64,000 bases of DNA from Stictocephala bisonia (Eukaryota; Arthropoda; Insecta; Hemiptera; Membracidae). Within the stretch, counting starts at the first letter, position 1, and each line of letters opens with the position of its first letter. Shown piece after piece: positions 1-10,634 of this stretch. Where the stretch lies: contig JAQJVL010000260.1 of assembly GCA_035578905.1 (NCBI GenBank), forward strand, positions 62,001-126,000, given 5' to 3'. Below the pieces are notes generated by a model. That model did no database searches and was not told the DNA's origin. It saw only the letters and a list, made by a program, of their open reading frames with translations. The position numbers were made by a program, and so were the translations under genes.

Positions 1-2
1 TC

Positions 3-200
3 TTTGTAATCGACTGCTCCAAGCAGAATGATTCTATAAAATCTGGTCCTATCAATGTAAGCATCGAAGTTGAATTCAAAAATAATGTTCCGGACAAGAC
101 TTCAGCTTACTGTTTAATAATTCATGATTCGCACTTTATATACACTTACCTGACTAACGTAGTAAAAAGTATGACGTACTCAGTCAGACAGATTGGTTAG
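3..200 (+). pseudogene. 3' end of an unidentified, virus-like ORF (cut by window edge)
   Basis: An open frame of 65 codons enters from the left edge and ends at a TAG at 198-200. Codon use looks protein-like (mixed hydrophobic and charged residues, short beta-strand-like stretches such as VSIEVEF and AYCLIIHD). I do not recognise the family. Alternating strand-like segments near a C-terminus would suit a jelly-roll structural protein, but that is only an impression. The next frame starts 30 bases downstream on the same strand, so spacing is unusually tight for a host gene. It could instead be a host exon or an unknown transposon gene; being cut by the edge, it cannot be judged alone. Confidence 0.35.
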
Positions 201-229
201 AATTTGAATTTCTACATTCAGTTGAGATT

Positions 230-589
230 ATGGAGCCGTCTGGTGAGGTTGTCCCACTTCCTAAACTGTTTGAGCCCATTGATATGATGAATGGTATTTT
301 CCTAAAACATGGTTTCTTTATAAATGAAAACTTTTCTAAATCATTTACTGTTGGGATTTTAAAAAACCGAGACTACGGTCTTGGAGTTATGTTCAAAGGA
401 AGGCACGACTACGTTTACTGGTCATTTAATGTATTCAATCAGTGTTATGTAAATTTCAATAACATTTCCAAAGCTCTCAAAGATAATGACATTATTTACT
501 TGGAAATTAACGATAAAGAAGTTGTTAACGTTTTATCGATATTTGGGACACCACATGTTTTCCTAGGAAGTACTTTAATGCTTAAGTAA
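230..589 (+). CDS. Unidentified 119-residue ORF in compact virus-like cluster
   Basis: ATG at 230, stop TAA at 587-589. The product is acidic-to-neutral with aromatic-rich segments (for example YVYWSFNVFNQCYVNFN near residues 63-79) and no visible signal peptide, membrane span or metal-binding motif. I do not recognise it. It follows the preceding frame by only 29 bases. A second open stretch in another frame begins at 579 and overlaps its end, so either the gene is truncated by a frameshift near 580 or two compact genes abut. There is no intron and no transposon signature. Best guess is a gene from an integrated DNA virus or a large virus-like transposon. Confidence 0.4.
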   Translation: MEPSGEVVPLPKLFEPIDMMNGIFLKHGFFINENFSKSFTVGILKNRDYGLGVMFKGRHDYVYWSFNVFNQCYVNFNNISKALKDNDIIYLEINDKEVVNVLSIFGTPHVFLGSTLMLK

Positions 590-824
590 AGCGAGCAAGC
601 TTAGTCTACTCTCAACGTCCCATGTAGCCACCTGTCCACTTAACTGGGGTGAGTGGGCGCAGTTTCTACCCAACCTTTCGTTAATACAGTTGGAGTTGAG
701 AGATTTATTTTACGAGGAAGACCTTATGAAACAATATCTCTGTGAGGGATTCAACAGTCCATCTCAGTATATTTTTTATAAACTAATTTGCGAAATTAAT
801 CGAATATCAAGCATTTATGGATAA
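579..824 (+). pseudogene. Open stretch continuing the virus-like cluster
   Basis: Open in the frame of position 579 up to TAA at 822-824, about 81 codons, with the first in-frame ATG only at 726. The sequence looks coding (WGEWAQFLP, LRDLFYEEDLMKQYL, YKLICEIN). Without an early ATG it may be the displaced 3' part of the preceding ORF after a frameshift. Its last codons overlap the ATG of the next frame at 817 by 8 bases, a stop/start overlap typical of compact viral or prokaryote-like gene layouts rather than insect genes. Family unknown. Confidence 0.35.
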
Positions 825-1171
825 TAATAACTGCTTTATTGTTAAAGAATTGGCAATAGTAAGTGAACATTTTCAAACACAATTGAATGTGTGCACTTGA
901 TGAAAAATAACAAAGAACACCTAGATGGTTGAACAATCACCTACACGGAATAAAATGGGAAGAAGGTAGTATAGAACACGATGAAAATTTAATTCGCACA
1001 CTTTATAAACCTTTTACTAAAATTTATACTAAAGGGATGGAAAAAGTTAAATTTTTAAAAGAATTTTATACCAACGTAATTGAACTACCGAGAGATAGTT
1101 CAATTACTTGTACTGTAAATAATGCTTTTATATTACCTATACACGCTAATTGTAATTTCAATTGCACCTAG
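817..1171 (+). pseudogene. Frameshifted ORF (817-900 then 911-1171) in virus-like cluster
   Basis: An ATG at 817 opens 27 codons to a TGA at 898-900; from 911 a different frame stays open to a TAG at 1169-1171, about 86 codons. Both parts look coding (EHFQTQLNV; YKPFTKIYTKGMEKVKFLKEF). The simplest reading is one gene of roughly 115 residues carrying a frameshift and stop around 900-911. No domain recognised. It lies directly after, and overlaps by 8 bases, the preceding frame. The break argues for a decaying insertion, not an active gene. Confidence 0.35.
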
Positions 1172-1255
1172 ATCTGCACAGCAAGAGTATAAAAAAACTG
1201 TACAAACTTTAGTTTGGTTATCATGTCTCTAACCGCCATGGAGGACACATGAACT

Positions 1256-1625
1256 ATGCTCTCAAAGGAGCCAAAGGCTCCAGTCGGTGATATGACCGAC
1301 AGTTTTATTATGAAATTTGATAGATACGTTGACTGGGACCTGCTGTCAGTGTCATCCCACTATGATTTTTCACTAGATATGTTGAGAATTTACCAACACA
1401 GAGTAAACTGGGGTTTGATTTTAAAAAGGACTAAGTTTTCCGGAGATATCCTGAGGGAAATGACTCCTAACTTTAATATCGATTGTTGATTAATAATACG
1501 TAAATTAAAAGTCTTTATCAGAACAATGCATTAATGACTTTGCAGACAAAGTAGTTTGGGATGATATTTTACTGTATCAAAACGTAAGTGGAGCGTTTTT
1601 CATTAAATGCTATAACCGTATATGA
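1256..1625 (+). pseudogene. W-repeat protein fragment (1256-1489 and 1509-1625), virus-like
   Basis: ATG at 1256 opens 77 codons to a TGA; a second frame, open from 1509 to TGA at 1623-1625, continues the same kind of repeat. Repeat units of about 21-25 residues can be seen: a V-D/N/V-W-[DG]-[LI] core followed by a serine-rich turn and a helix ending in a bulky hydrophobic (VDWDLLS, VNWGLIL, VVWDDIL). Such tryptophan-centred helical repeats occur in proteins of several large DNA viruses; this is recollection of repeat style, not a match. The stop/frameshift around 1487-1509 means the gene is broken. Function unknown. Confidence 0.35.
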
Positions 1626-3479
1626 AAAGCAGATATCTCAAACTCTGTGTGAATGTGTGTTCTATGGCTGGCCTAAACTCCGTAAGTCCAGAACACTTGT
1701 GTAGAATACCATACTGTCGAGGTGAGGACGGCCCAAACTTTTAAAAAATCGTTCGACTGTTCTACAAGGCAGCCGTAAAACGCGTAAGCCCTGAGGCAGT
1801 CCTGCAGCTTGGGGGCTGGGATAAACCCCATAAGACCTTGAGTCGCAGTCCGGGCCTTCGTACGGTACGTGTATTTGGTTGTATGATTGAATGGTACACT
1901 CTATGGTAAGCTTAAAACCTTACGGGTGTGAGTGAGTTACCAGAGTGTGAGTGAGAGATGTTTGCATTAAATAAGCAACAGATGATACAACACATTACAC
2001 GAGTTAACTTATTAATCCATGATAGTTAAGATGCAAACTTTTGTACATAAAGGAATATAGATTATTAAAAAAAAAAAATAATAAATAAATAAAAGCCCAC
2101 TATAAGATTGTACGTCACATTGAAAGGCTTCACTGAGTAAAGTGATGACTATTCTCAAAGAGGGATCCAAAAAAAAGTATTTAAAAAATAAATACAAAAA
2201 TAATACTGTGAGGTAGCAATTTTGTTATGGAGTGGCTACCACCATAACTTGCGATGGATGGGTCAAGTTACAATAAACAGCCGTTCTCACAGATAGTGGG
2301 AGTAGGCCTACTTGGGGATACCCACTATAATAAAAAGCGCACCGAGACTACCTCTTAGGTGGTGTGGAAACTGGGTCAGTTACAAAAAAAGAGTAAAGAC
2401 ACTGAGCGACTGGGTCTCATATACTTAATGCTATATATCAATATTTATGGTGGTTCTTAAAATGACCGTTTGTAGCACCTTAGACGCCATGCTTTAGACT
2501 AAGGTGAATAAGAATAGAAACAATTTAACTGCTTTAATTGAGCCTTAAAGTTTAAACTATAAAGTCTGAAACAAAAATTTTCAACTGTACATTTATTACA
2601 AACGTTGTATAAGGGGTTGTTATTTGAGTACTATGTTTATTTTATAGGGGATTAAATACTCTTTCAAATGGTATTACTTTCCATGTCACAAATAAAATTG
2701 GTTTAGTTATATCGTCAAATTAACAGTAACAAGTCGTGTAATTTAAAAAAATTACAAAATGCAACATTATAGCCAAACGGTTCAGAATCGGACTTTGATT
2801 TATATGAACTTTTTTGTTCCTTTTTATTAGTGAAAACAACTGGTGAATTTAACTTAGTTAGTAGTGATTCACCCTGTATAGTTTAAATATGAGGAACTTA
2901 TTTATAAATACAGTATTTAGTTGGAATAATTTAATACAGTTTATTGTAACTAATTTAATTTGGTTCACTATTCATTTTAACTTTAGATGTGTTTAAGTAA
3001 GATTTACTTAAGTTCTGCTTTAAACATTTCATTAGTAACTGAAAGAGCACTACAAGATGTTTTTAACATTTTTTGTCGACCTACCAAACAGGTTCTGTAG
3101 GATGGTATGTGTTTTTAAACTAGGCACGAAATAAATACAACTAATTTGATATAAAATGATTATTTAAAGTATTTGTTTTCCTCACAGTTTAAATATTGTT
3201 AAATAATATCATGGAAACAACTCAAATACATAATCTCAAAGCGTCACGATTGGTGTAATAGGCCGTGGGCATCTAAGTGATTTGACGTTCAAATCACGGT
3301 TGGAGCGAAAAGAGCGGAATCACTGTTTGAAATCACAGGTCTTTCAAGTGAGCAGAAACTGTTATCACTGTTCACTTAAAAGAACAGGTAATCCCATCAC
3401 TAGTAGTGACCTGAGACACACAAGCGGATTGCTGTACTGGTCAGAAACTAGCGTCTCGCTGTACTGGTTAGTGATGTGT
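1626..3479. other. Gene-free AT-rich flank
   Basis: No exon, RNA gene or recognisable transposon seen. 1640-1960 is less AT-rich than its surroundings and could be non-coding remainder of the virus-like insertion. 2060-2090 is an A-rich run. The region from about 2450 to 3240 is simple AT-rich sequence. Confidence 0.4.
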
Positions 3480-3985
3480 CGAGTCGAGTCAACTTGAGTT
3501 AAGCCCTTACTCGACTCAAATCGAGTCATTTTAATTTCAACTCGAGTTGAACTATGAAATGGAATAATTGTACTGCTTGCTGTTGTATGTGAAGGGGCTG
3601 TATGTGAACTCATAAGAAGGTTGATGAAAGTTTCCGACTCATTGCTTGGCGAGTTGATTCGAGTTAAAAGCCGAACTCACCCGAAGGTTGACGAGGACTT
3701 TCAACCCACCGACCGGCGAGTTGACTCGACTTGAGGTGTAAGTTAAGTTGACTCGGGTTAAAACTCGAACTCACCTGAAGATTGTCGAGGACTTCCATCT
3801 CACCGGCCGGCGAGTTGACTCGACTAGAGGTGTAAGTTAAGTTGACTTGGGTTAAAACCCGAACTCACCTGAAGATTGTCGAGGACTTCCAACTCATCGA
3901 CCGGCGAGTTGACTCGACTCGATATGTTAGTTAAGTTGACTCGAGTTAAAGATTGACGAGGACTTCCGACTCACCATTTTTTAGT
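3480..3985. repeat. 94-bp tandem repeat rich in ACTCGA/TCGAGT
   Basis: The segment GAGTTGACTCGACT recurs at 3718, 3812 and 3906, an exact 94-base spacing; a shortened unit starts at 3651 and looser TCGAGT-rich sequence begins near 3480. Units read GAGTTGACTCGACT, GGTGTAAGTTAAGTTGACT, then a GAAGATTGTCGAGGACTTCC block. The frequent GAGT...ACTC pairs make each unit partly self-complementary. No coding frame. About four units; class is short satellite or internal repeats of a DNA transposon. Confidence 0.8.
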
Positions 3986-4229
3986 TGTAATTTATATACA
4001 ATTTATATTCCATTGTAAATATTTTGTGATGTTTTTAATAATCAAGATCAATTTCAGTCTGAAAAGATCATCTTCAGTTGTACAGAATGATATAAGATTA
4101 TACAAATAATTAACTGTAGAATAATTAATTCCACAGCTGATACTACAAAAATTTAAATAAAAAATGTAGATGGATAAAATGTAGATCTTGTTAAACTTAT
4201 AATTTTGCATCTTCACGAAAGAATCGAAC

Positions 4230-4440
4230 ATAATATTTGATTGAAATTTTATTTGGTCGTTGAGTAATAATGATGGATTTCTTTTGTATTTTAGTGTATG
4301 TAAAATTTTTTAATAGCGTCTAGTTTTTTTACTTTTAGGTCCAAAATGGATAATTTCTACATTTTCTTCAATTGATGAAGTATTATGGTTTTCTTAAATT
4401 AAATGTTCAACAAACGTTGATACTTTTTGAAATCGATCTT
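4230..4440 (-). mobile_element. Penelope-like element fragment (C-terminal GIY-YIG region)
   Basis: On the minus strand, fragments such as FVEHLI, EENVEIIHFGPKSKK and SLLLNDQIKF, in more than one frame, match the order found in Penelope-like elements after the GIY-YIG catalytic core (EHL, then a K-S-K-K-L/R-D helix, then a closing LLNDQ). The same stretch recurs at 19925-20120 and a related one at 56690-56860, so it is a repeat family here. Stops and frameshifts are present. It borders the TA microsatellite at 4478. Confidence 0.6.
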
Positions 4441-4475
4441 GGTTATTAAAAACATCACAGAAGATTGCTAAGTGC

Positions 4476-4477
<2 letters not shown>

Positions 4478-4549
<72 letters not shown>

Positions 4550-4574
4550 AATATATAGGTATATATTATATACC

Positions 4575-4643
<69 letters not shown>
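4478..4643. repeat. TG/TA microsatellite
   Basis: (TG)n followed by two long (TA)n runs, split by a short non-repeat containing CCTTAATATATAGG. The reading frames across it (IYIYIY) are artefacts. Hairpin-prone. Confidence 0.95.
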
Positions 4644-4647
<4 letters not shown>

Positions 4648-5640
4648 ATCTAATGACTATAAATGTCAAATAATTGATTTAGGTGATGTGATATAGCTTA
4701 TTCTATAAACTAAGCTAAATACAAATAATTTAATGATTAGTACGCAACAATTATGTACTTGATTGTTTTATATGCTTTTACATAACACAAGCTTGTTTAA
4801 TTTTTTTCTTAGTCCAACAAAACGGTTTCTACATCCTTGCAAGATTGTGAAATAACACAAGTAATATGAAACGATAGTCATGCGGGCCAATATTTCAATG
4901 CTTGGGTTATAGGTTTGATTATTGAGATTTAAATTGAAAATACTATAAATGAATAAAGTTTGTCGTAAAAATATTGGTGCATGTAAACATGAACACTTAT
5001 AACAAAATATACATTTTTTGGAAAATGATTTAAATGCCTTTTATAATATAACTATATACATTGAAACATTCAGCTTTTATTAAGAATACAATTTAAAAAG
5101 TTCACAAGAAAACTAATTTATAAAAATACTATCAACATTTTTCCATTTTTAAAGAATACATATAAGAATATATAAGATTATATATAATTATATTTAAGAA
5201 ATGAGTAGAACATGTCAAATTTGATGTCATGTCCTTATTTTAAAAATGAAGTACTGTATTCAAAACATGAAAATTTTTCTTCAAAATAACAATGAATACA
5301 AATAGGGGAAACCCCGAGTTTTCATGTAACAGTCCCCACACGACTGAAACCCCCTTAGTATATTCTTATTATTACTTATCTATGAAATGTAATATAAGTA
5401 TTTTTTGGTTGCGCCCAGTGCAGTTGTATTCACAAGAAACAAGTATAATTAAAGTTTCATTATCGGCTAAAAATGAAAAAAAAATTAAAGAAACTTTTCT
5501 CAAACACAATGGGTGTATGGCACCAGCACTGTACTTTATACTCCAGCCAACCAACGGAAGGGGGGAGGCATACAGAATATGCACCAATGCCACCACTGGA
5601 GTCAGCGATCTAGTTATTCTTATACACATCCATGATAGCC
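4644..5640. other. Gene-free AT-rich stretch
   Basis: No exon or clear element seen. A 149-codon open frame at 5292-5741 runs through low-complexity sequence into the SINE at 5676 and lacks any recognisable domain, so it is not called as a gene. Confidence 0.4.
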
Positions 5641-5675
5641 TGTGCATGATCTTTATTAAACGAGTCAAGGACCGA

Positions 5676-5757
5676 CCGTTGGCTCAGTGGGGATTCAAAC
5701 CTTGCACCTTGCTCTCCGCAGTCCGCAGCTTTAGCCACTGAGCCACCATGCCGGTGC
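5676..5757 (-). mobile_element. SINE with tRNA-like head, copy 1
   Basis: Read on the minus strand this contains a box A-like TGGCTCAGTGG (complement of 5735-5745) and a box B-like GGTTTGAATCC (complement of 5691-5701), about 33 bases apart, the spacing of a tRNA-type RNA polymerase III promoter. A near-identical head is at 63548-63635 and a related one at 19845-19916. Repetition, and the lack of a foldable complete tRNA with an anticodon I could defend, point to a tRNA-derived SINE rather than a tRNA gene. The body extends toward lower coordinates, end unclear. Confidence 0.7.
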
Positions 5758-5849
5758 CTATTAATTTAGTGTATAAAGGTATACACAAATAATGATTGGT
5801 ATTGATAGCCCTGTTACACTAAGTCACATTTTCATAGATCAAAAACTTC

Positions 5850-6290
5850 AACTTAGCTGCACTATCGCAGAAAAAAAATCAAAGTCTTTAGATAGTATAT
5901 TACCCAAGAGGTGCAGCCTTGGGATAGGGGCTTGCTTCAGGTACCTGGTAGGGTGTGATTGTACAAAGAACATGAAGTGGGATCTTGTAGACCTTGAAGC
6001 TCGGAGGTTGAATAATTTAAGAAGATCAGGGCAGTCAACGTGGCCACAGGGGATCTTCTGCAGGAAAACAGAATCCGCCAATTGTGTTCTGGTAAATAGT
6101 GAAGAAAGGCCTAGATCGACTGCCTACTACAGTTGTTCAAAAGGTACATCGATGTAACCAAAGCCAAGTTTGGCTCCGATGATTTGAATAAAGCGTCTCT
6201 GAACTCTCTCAATACGATCAATCTGACCAACAAAGTAGGGGTTCCAAACATCACGGCAGTATTACAAGGGTGATCGAACAAGGATTGGTA
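5850..6290 (-). mobile_element. LINE reverse-transcriptase C-terminal fragment
   Basis: Minus-strand frames read as the far C-terminal tail of a non-LTR retrotransposon ORF2: VGQIDRIERVQRRFI-type text followed by ADSVFLQKIPCGHVDCPDLL, RASRSTRS and a final DFF. This order (IERVQR..F, then a F-L-x-K-I..G-x-[IV]-D-C-P-x-L-L helix, then DFF) is typical of LINE ORF2 ends. Several frames are needed, so it is degenerate and 5'-truncated. It lies upstream of MCM3 with no other coding sequence between. Confidence 0.65.
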
Positions 6291-6299
6291 AAGGATCTT

Positions 6300-7193
6300 C
6301 AACATCAATGGTAGAAATGATACTCAATTTTTCCAATAAAACTCTGTTTGTTGCTTTAAAGATAAAAATGTTGTTTTCGAATTTATAAATTTTTATTGGA
6401 AAAATGTAAGCATCATTTCTACCTTTAAATATATTTTATTTATTTTGTCTTGGTAACCAATGTTTAATTGAGCATTGTACAAATCTGGCATGAAGTGTGT
6501 AGACATTTTCAATGCAAGTTGTTTCTGATTATACGTGAATTTTTATTGGAACATTATAACCTCTTCTTAGGAAAATTTTGTTTAACATAATGCCTGCTAG
6601 TCTGTAATAACATCGATCATTGTATTCGTATTTACCAATGATTTTATATACATACAGATTTCTTTTGCATGTAAAATAGATAAATTTGCAAGCAACATAA
6701 GATAATAATCAATGATAGCACATAAATAATTGATTATGGATATGGATTCGAAATCCATATTCGCCCATATCTTGACGATCGGCGTCTTATGAATAAATAA
6801 ATAAATATGAAATATATTTATTTCAATTCCATATACTGTATAGATGAAAATTGGGGGTTTGACTATCTGCATGATTGATTTTGTTATCGTAAAGGCAGTG
6901 GTCTGCTTACCCGCCAATTTTAGTTTAACCGCCTTCGTTTTAGTAACCTAACCCTATAAGTTTCCTCGGTCAGTGTGATCACCATCATCCATCAGATACT
7001 ATTAATTAATTTCTCTGTTGATCATTTGGTTAATCTCACTTAAAGAAAAACTAGGAGGATTTCTTTGTTTTAATTTAAATAACGGATACCTTCTTGTTGT
7101 TAAAGTTTCTAAACAATCATTCAAAACTAAAGCTCGTTGTTTTGAAGTCTATATTGTTTGAATTAGTTCTCTTAATACTATTTCCTGAATACA
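6300..7193 (+). promoter_or_regulatory. MCM3 5' flank (promoter and 5' UTR inferred)
   Basis: About 0.9 kb without coding sequence immediately before the MCM3 start codon. By position the promoter and 5' UTR should lie here, probably in the last few hundred bases (near 6900-7193). I see no convincing TATA box and no TTTSSCGC-type E2F site, the usual regulator of MCM genes. The start context is ACAATGG, with A at -3 and G at +4. Confidence 0.35.
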
Positions 7194-7262
7194 ATGGAGC
7201 AAGAGATAGATCAAAGACTGAGAGACATTCAAAGGGAGTATTTAGAATTTTTAGATGATGAG
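7194..7262 (+). CDS. MCM3: MCM3 exon 1 (start codon; residues 1-23)
   Basis: DNA replication licensing factor MCM3, a subunit of the nuclear MCM2-7 hexamer loaded at origins in G1 and forming the core of the CMG helicase. This exon encodes the N-terminal helix; the segment REYLEFLDDE corresponds to the conserved YLDFLDDE of animal MCM3. The start is chosen because it is the first ATG in frame, has a good Kozak context and gives an N-terminus of usual length. The exon ends in phase 0 at GAG|GTAAGG. The next exon resumes with EDQG, the conserved continuation, 7 kb away. Confidence 0.93.
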
Positions 7263-7462
7263 GTAAGGATATATTACTACTTAAAATTAAGTTAACAAAA
7301 TATTTGTTTTACGTAGTCAAATTGATGGTGGTTACAGAGTGAAACCACTATGCATCAACTGACATTTGAGGTGGTTTCACCAGGAAACCACTTTGCATGT
7401 GATATGAATTTGGAGGTACTGCTGTACTTAAGATTAATAGTAACAATTATAATAATATTTAA

Positions 7463-8322
7463 CCCTTTCCATCCTAGGCTTTTTTTTTTTAAAGTTGTTC
7501 CAAAAATCCCAGGTATTTTCATATTTGCCATAAGCTACCCAACAGTTCCAGGCTCTTTTTGTCGTACTTTACTAAAAAAAATTATAAAAATTCTATTTAT
7601 GAAGCAAATGTATTATTATGACTTTCATTAGTTTTCTAAAGATATGATCTCTAATATAAAATAAAAAAGGACAATAAAATGTACAACTTTTTTTGTATTT
7701 ATATATATTTACAAACAATTTTGAAAATTTTTTGATTGTTGCATTATGAATGACACAAAAAATATTCATTGTCTAGAACTAATAACACTATTTAAAACGC
7801 AATTTAGTTATCTTAAAATAAATTTGTATTTCTCAATGCTTTGTTTAAAATTAAAAAAGTGATGGCTCTTTTTCTAAAACACTGCATTTTGAGTTTTTAC
7901 CCTACGCATAGTAATTAAGCTGTTTATGTGGTCTGATTCGTCACTCTCGTCATAAACGCAATTAGCGATTTTATTAACACTTATTGGCAACCTACTACGT
8001 TTTATTTTACTTATTTTTACCTCCCATATTACTCAAACAATCACATTAGTCAAAAAACAACAATTAACTCAGCTGACGAAAATCAAAACAGCTGTTAATG
8101 AAAAACAAAGGCAACAAAATAATACAAGTTGTATTGTAATAAAGCATTAGGCCTATATCATAACAAATTGATGTTTTTATGATAGAAAATGTTACTCCGA
8201 ACATTTCTTTATCATTAAAAATATTTCGAGTTATTAAATATTTAAAAAAAATTTATTTCTGAATGTCCGGAAAACTGTGAGCTGGGATTTTACCAGAAAA
8301 CCGGATGTTAAGATCTAAAGGG
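7463..8322. mobile_element. piggyBac-type MITE (860 bp) in MCM3 intron 1
   Basis: Flanked by TTAA at 7459-7462 and 8323-8326. Ends begin CCCTTTCCATCCTA and, on the other strand, CCCTTTAGATCTTA, and both carry a subterminal AAAATCCCAG, so the termini are imperfect inverted repeats. TTAA duplication plus CCC-starting ends is the piggyBac superfamily hallmark. No transposase frame inside, so non-autonomous. The poor terminal match suggests age, or ends from related subfamilies. Confidence 0.65.
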
Positions 8323-8430
8323 TTAAAGACACAGTTTTATTTTATATTGAAAAGTTAGATCTCCATACAACTAAACTGAACAAAAGCTGAGCAACTATTG
8401 TGATATAGAGCCAAACAGTGTTTCTGTCCG

Positions 8431-8580
8431 TTAAAGACACAGGCCCACATCACAAGTTGAGCAACTGCATTTTATACAATGTGGTTCTTGCTTTGTGGAA
8501 CAAAGAGTGCAATGCTCAGACGTACTCTGTTCAGGCTTGATCTCTGGTTCAGGCATGTGCGATGCTTCTGCGTCGTAACA
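8431..8580 (-). pseudogene. Cysteine-rich C-terminal relic, piggyBac transposase-like
   Basis: A minus-strand frame ends with a cluster of eight cysteines in about 26 residues (CTLCSTKQEPHCIKCSCST, then CDVGLC), spaced as C-x2-C ... C-x2-C-x-C, preceded by an acidic/proline linker. piggyBac transposases end in such a cysteine-rich RING/PHD-like domain that binds the terminal repeats. Only the tail is recognisable; the catalytic D-D-D core is not seen nearby. It lies just beyond the TTAA-flanked MITE at 7463-8322, which fits a local piggyBac context. Confidence 0.4.
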
Positions 8581-9875
8581 CAGTCTTCTTCCAGTTGAGG
8601 AAACCACCTCATATATCCTTGCTGCACAGTGGTTTCAAGGACAAACACCTACTTTTTTATAATTTAAATCCAAACTTGAGTTATAACCTACCTTTTCTAA
8701 TTATAAAATTCGCTAAAACAAGGTGTAAGGCACAACTAGAAGTAAATTATTCAAGTTAATGACAAAAAATAACGATGTAAAGACAAAATGAGTCGGGAAA
8801 CGGTGTTTCTAACCTCTCTCTTGTGTAGCCTAATGCGGTGTGACACCAAAACTATCTCTGAACAGCACAAACTGATTTTAGTTTGACTTTCCGCCGATTG
8901 GTAGAGACACTGTGTAGGTCTAGTGTCTATTACCAAATCTAATAAAGGAATAAAGAAAGAAAAAGGTGGTTTTATAGTGACTAATATGCACCAAAGGATT
9001 AACCCACGAGTTTTTTAAGTTGATTGATAATCCATTTAATTTATCATCAGTTCATCCTACAAATCCCAGTTCAATTTATTAATTCTAGTATAGGTCATAC
9101 CAAGCGTTTCTGTTATAATATGACAGTTTAAACTATGCATGATTTTTTTTTACTTAGGTTTTACCGAACTGCATGAAAATTCATAGAGATACTGTTTCTA
9201 GTACTTCAGCATTCAAAACTATTTATTGATAATTTTACTCTGATTTTGCTTTGCATATTTCTAGCTTGAAAACTGCTTTATTAGCTTTGATTTTTATGTT
9301 ATAATTATTTATTCTGGATTGTTTCTATATTTTTATTGCATGTAAAATCTGTTAACTTTCATACAATTATTACCATTTTACAAGAAATGTTATACAAAGA
9401 TGGCTTAATTATTAACCCTCGTGCTGGCAAAGTGGTAATCTATGACTCATTTTATATTGCATGATTATACGTAATTTTACGAACACTCAACAAATAAATC
9501 AGACTGAACATTATACTGTTTTATTCGGAAAATTACACACTTTCTTTTCGTATGTTCACTACAAAACGATGTGTGGTAGATGAAACTGTCAGGTATGTTG
9601 ATTCTCGGGTTCATAATACAAGTAAGTTAGCTTATTTTTAGCTAAGCCAATTGTATTAAAGAGTAAAAGTGATGGTTTTTAGGCTAAGCAATTTAAAACC
9701 AACCAAAAGAAATGTTACCAATTACTTCAGTACTGTCAAGCCCTATCTTAACGAAGCCCATTATTAATATTGACTTAAATAACAGCAGAAACTATGGTAG
9801 GCCCACTATTTTGTCAGACGTCAGCAGTGAATCTTTTTCAAACTGATTTTGAAAATTGACTTTTTAAATATTCAG
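8581..9875. other. Intron 1 sequence without a supported feature
   Basis: AT-rich. Two TTAACCC starts (8996 and 9412) resemble piggyBac-type ends but no matching opposite end was found, so no element is called. No exon-like frame. Confidence 0.35.
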
Positions 9876-10513
9876 GTTCTGAAAGGCAAAGAATTAGCCC
9901 TTGGTGAGTTTTTGGAGGATAATTACATTGACTTCATTTGTTTAAGCGAACATTGGTCTAATGAACAAGAGCTTCCTTATCTTAAGATTTTATAATTTTA
10001 AATTAGTTAATAGTTTTAGTAGGAAATTGGATATCAAGGGTGGAGTAGCTTTGTATATAAGTAATTATCTCAAATTGTTTGTCAACATGTTAGTTTTAGA
10101 TTTTATTTGTGATGAGATAAACTTTGAAATGACTGGAGTTGTGATTGGTATTATTAAATATGGGATTGTGAAGGTTTTCTTAGACAAATTTGATATATTG
10201 CTAAATTATCTTGGTAGGCCCAAAAGAAAAAAATTTGGTATAGCACTTGATGGGGATTTAAACTCTGATTTTGATGTTACAAAGTCTACTCGTAGTGTTA
10301 AAGAGCTTACTAACTTGTTGAGGCAATATAACTTTATGTTTGTAAACTCCGAGCCAACTAGGAGTTTATCTTGTTTAAATAATATATTTACAAATTTTAA
10401 AATGTGTAAGCCAAGTCAGGTTACTGATTTCTTGTATTCAGACCATAACATTCTCACCATTTCCTACTTTTTCAGTAAGCCTACTATTGTTAATCTGAAT
10501 TGCAAAAGTAATA

Positions 10514-10517
<4 letters not shown>

Positions 10518-10556
<39 letters not shown>
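10518..10556 (+). repeat. Poly(A) run, 39 bases
   Basis: Uninterrupted A tract directly after the endonuclease part of the LINE mosaic; either the tail of a retroposed copy or an expanded internal A-run. It makes the polylysine reading of the overlapping frame meaningless. Confidence 0.9.
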
Positions 10557-10557
<1 letters not shown>

Positions 10558-10634
10558 AGTTATTACCAGGCCTATAAGCAAAAATAAAATTATTGATTTT
10601 GAAACATCTGAACAATGTCAGTTGGTTGGATCCC

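Noticed and set aside
4394..4669. IYIYIY-rich open frame as a membrane protein
   Set aside because: Pure TA/TG microsatellite translation.
5292..5741. 149-codon ORF as a host gene
   Set aside because: Low-complexity N-terminal half, runs into a SINE head, no domain and no start context or splice evidence.
5676..5757. Functional tRNA gene
   Set aside because: Boxes A and B are present, but near-identical heads recur at 63548 and 19845 with unrelated flanks and no defensible cloverleaf with anticodon; SINE is the better call.
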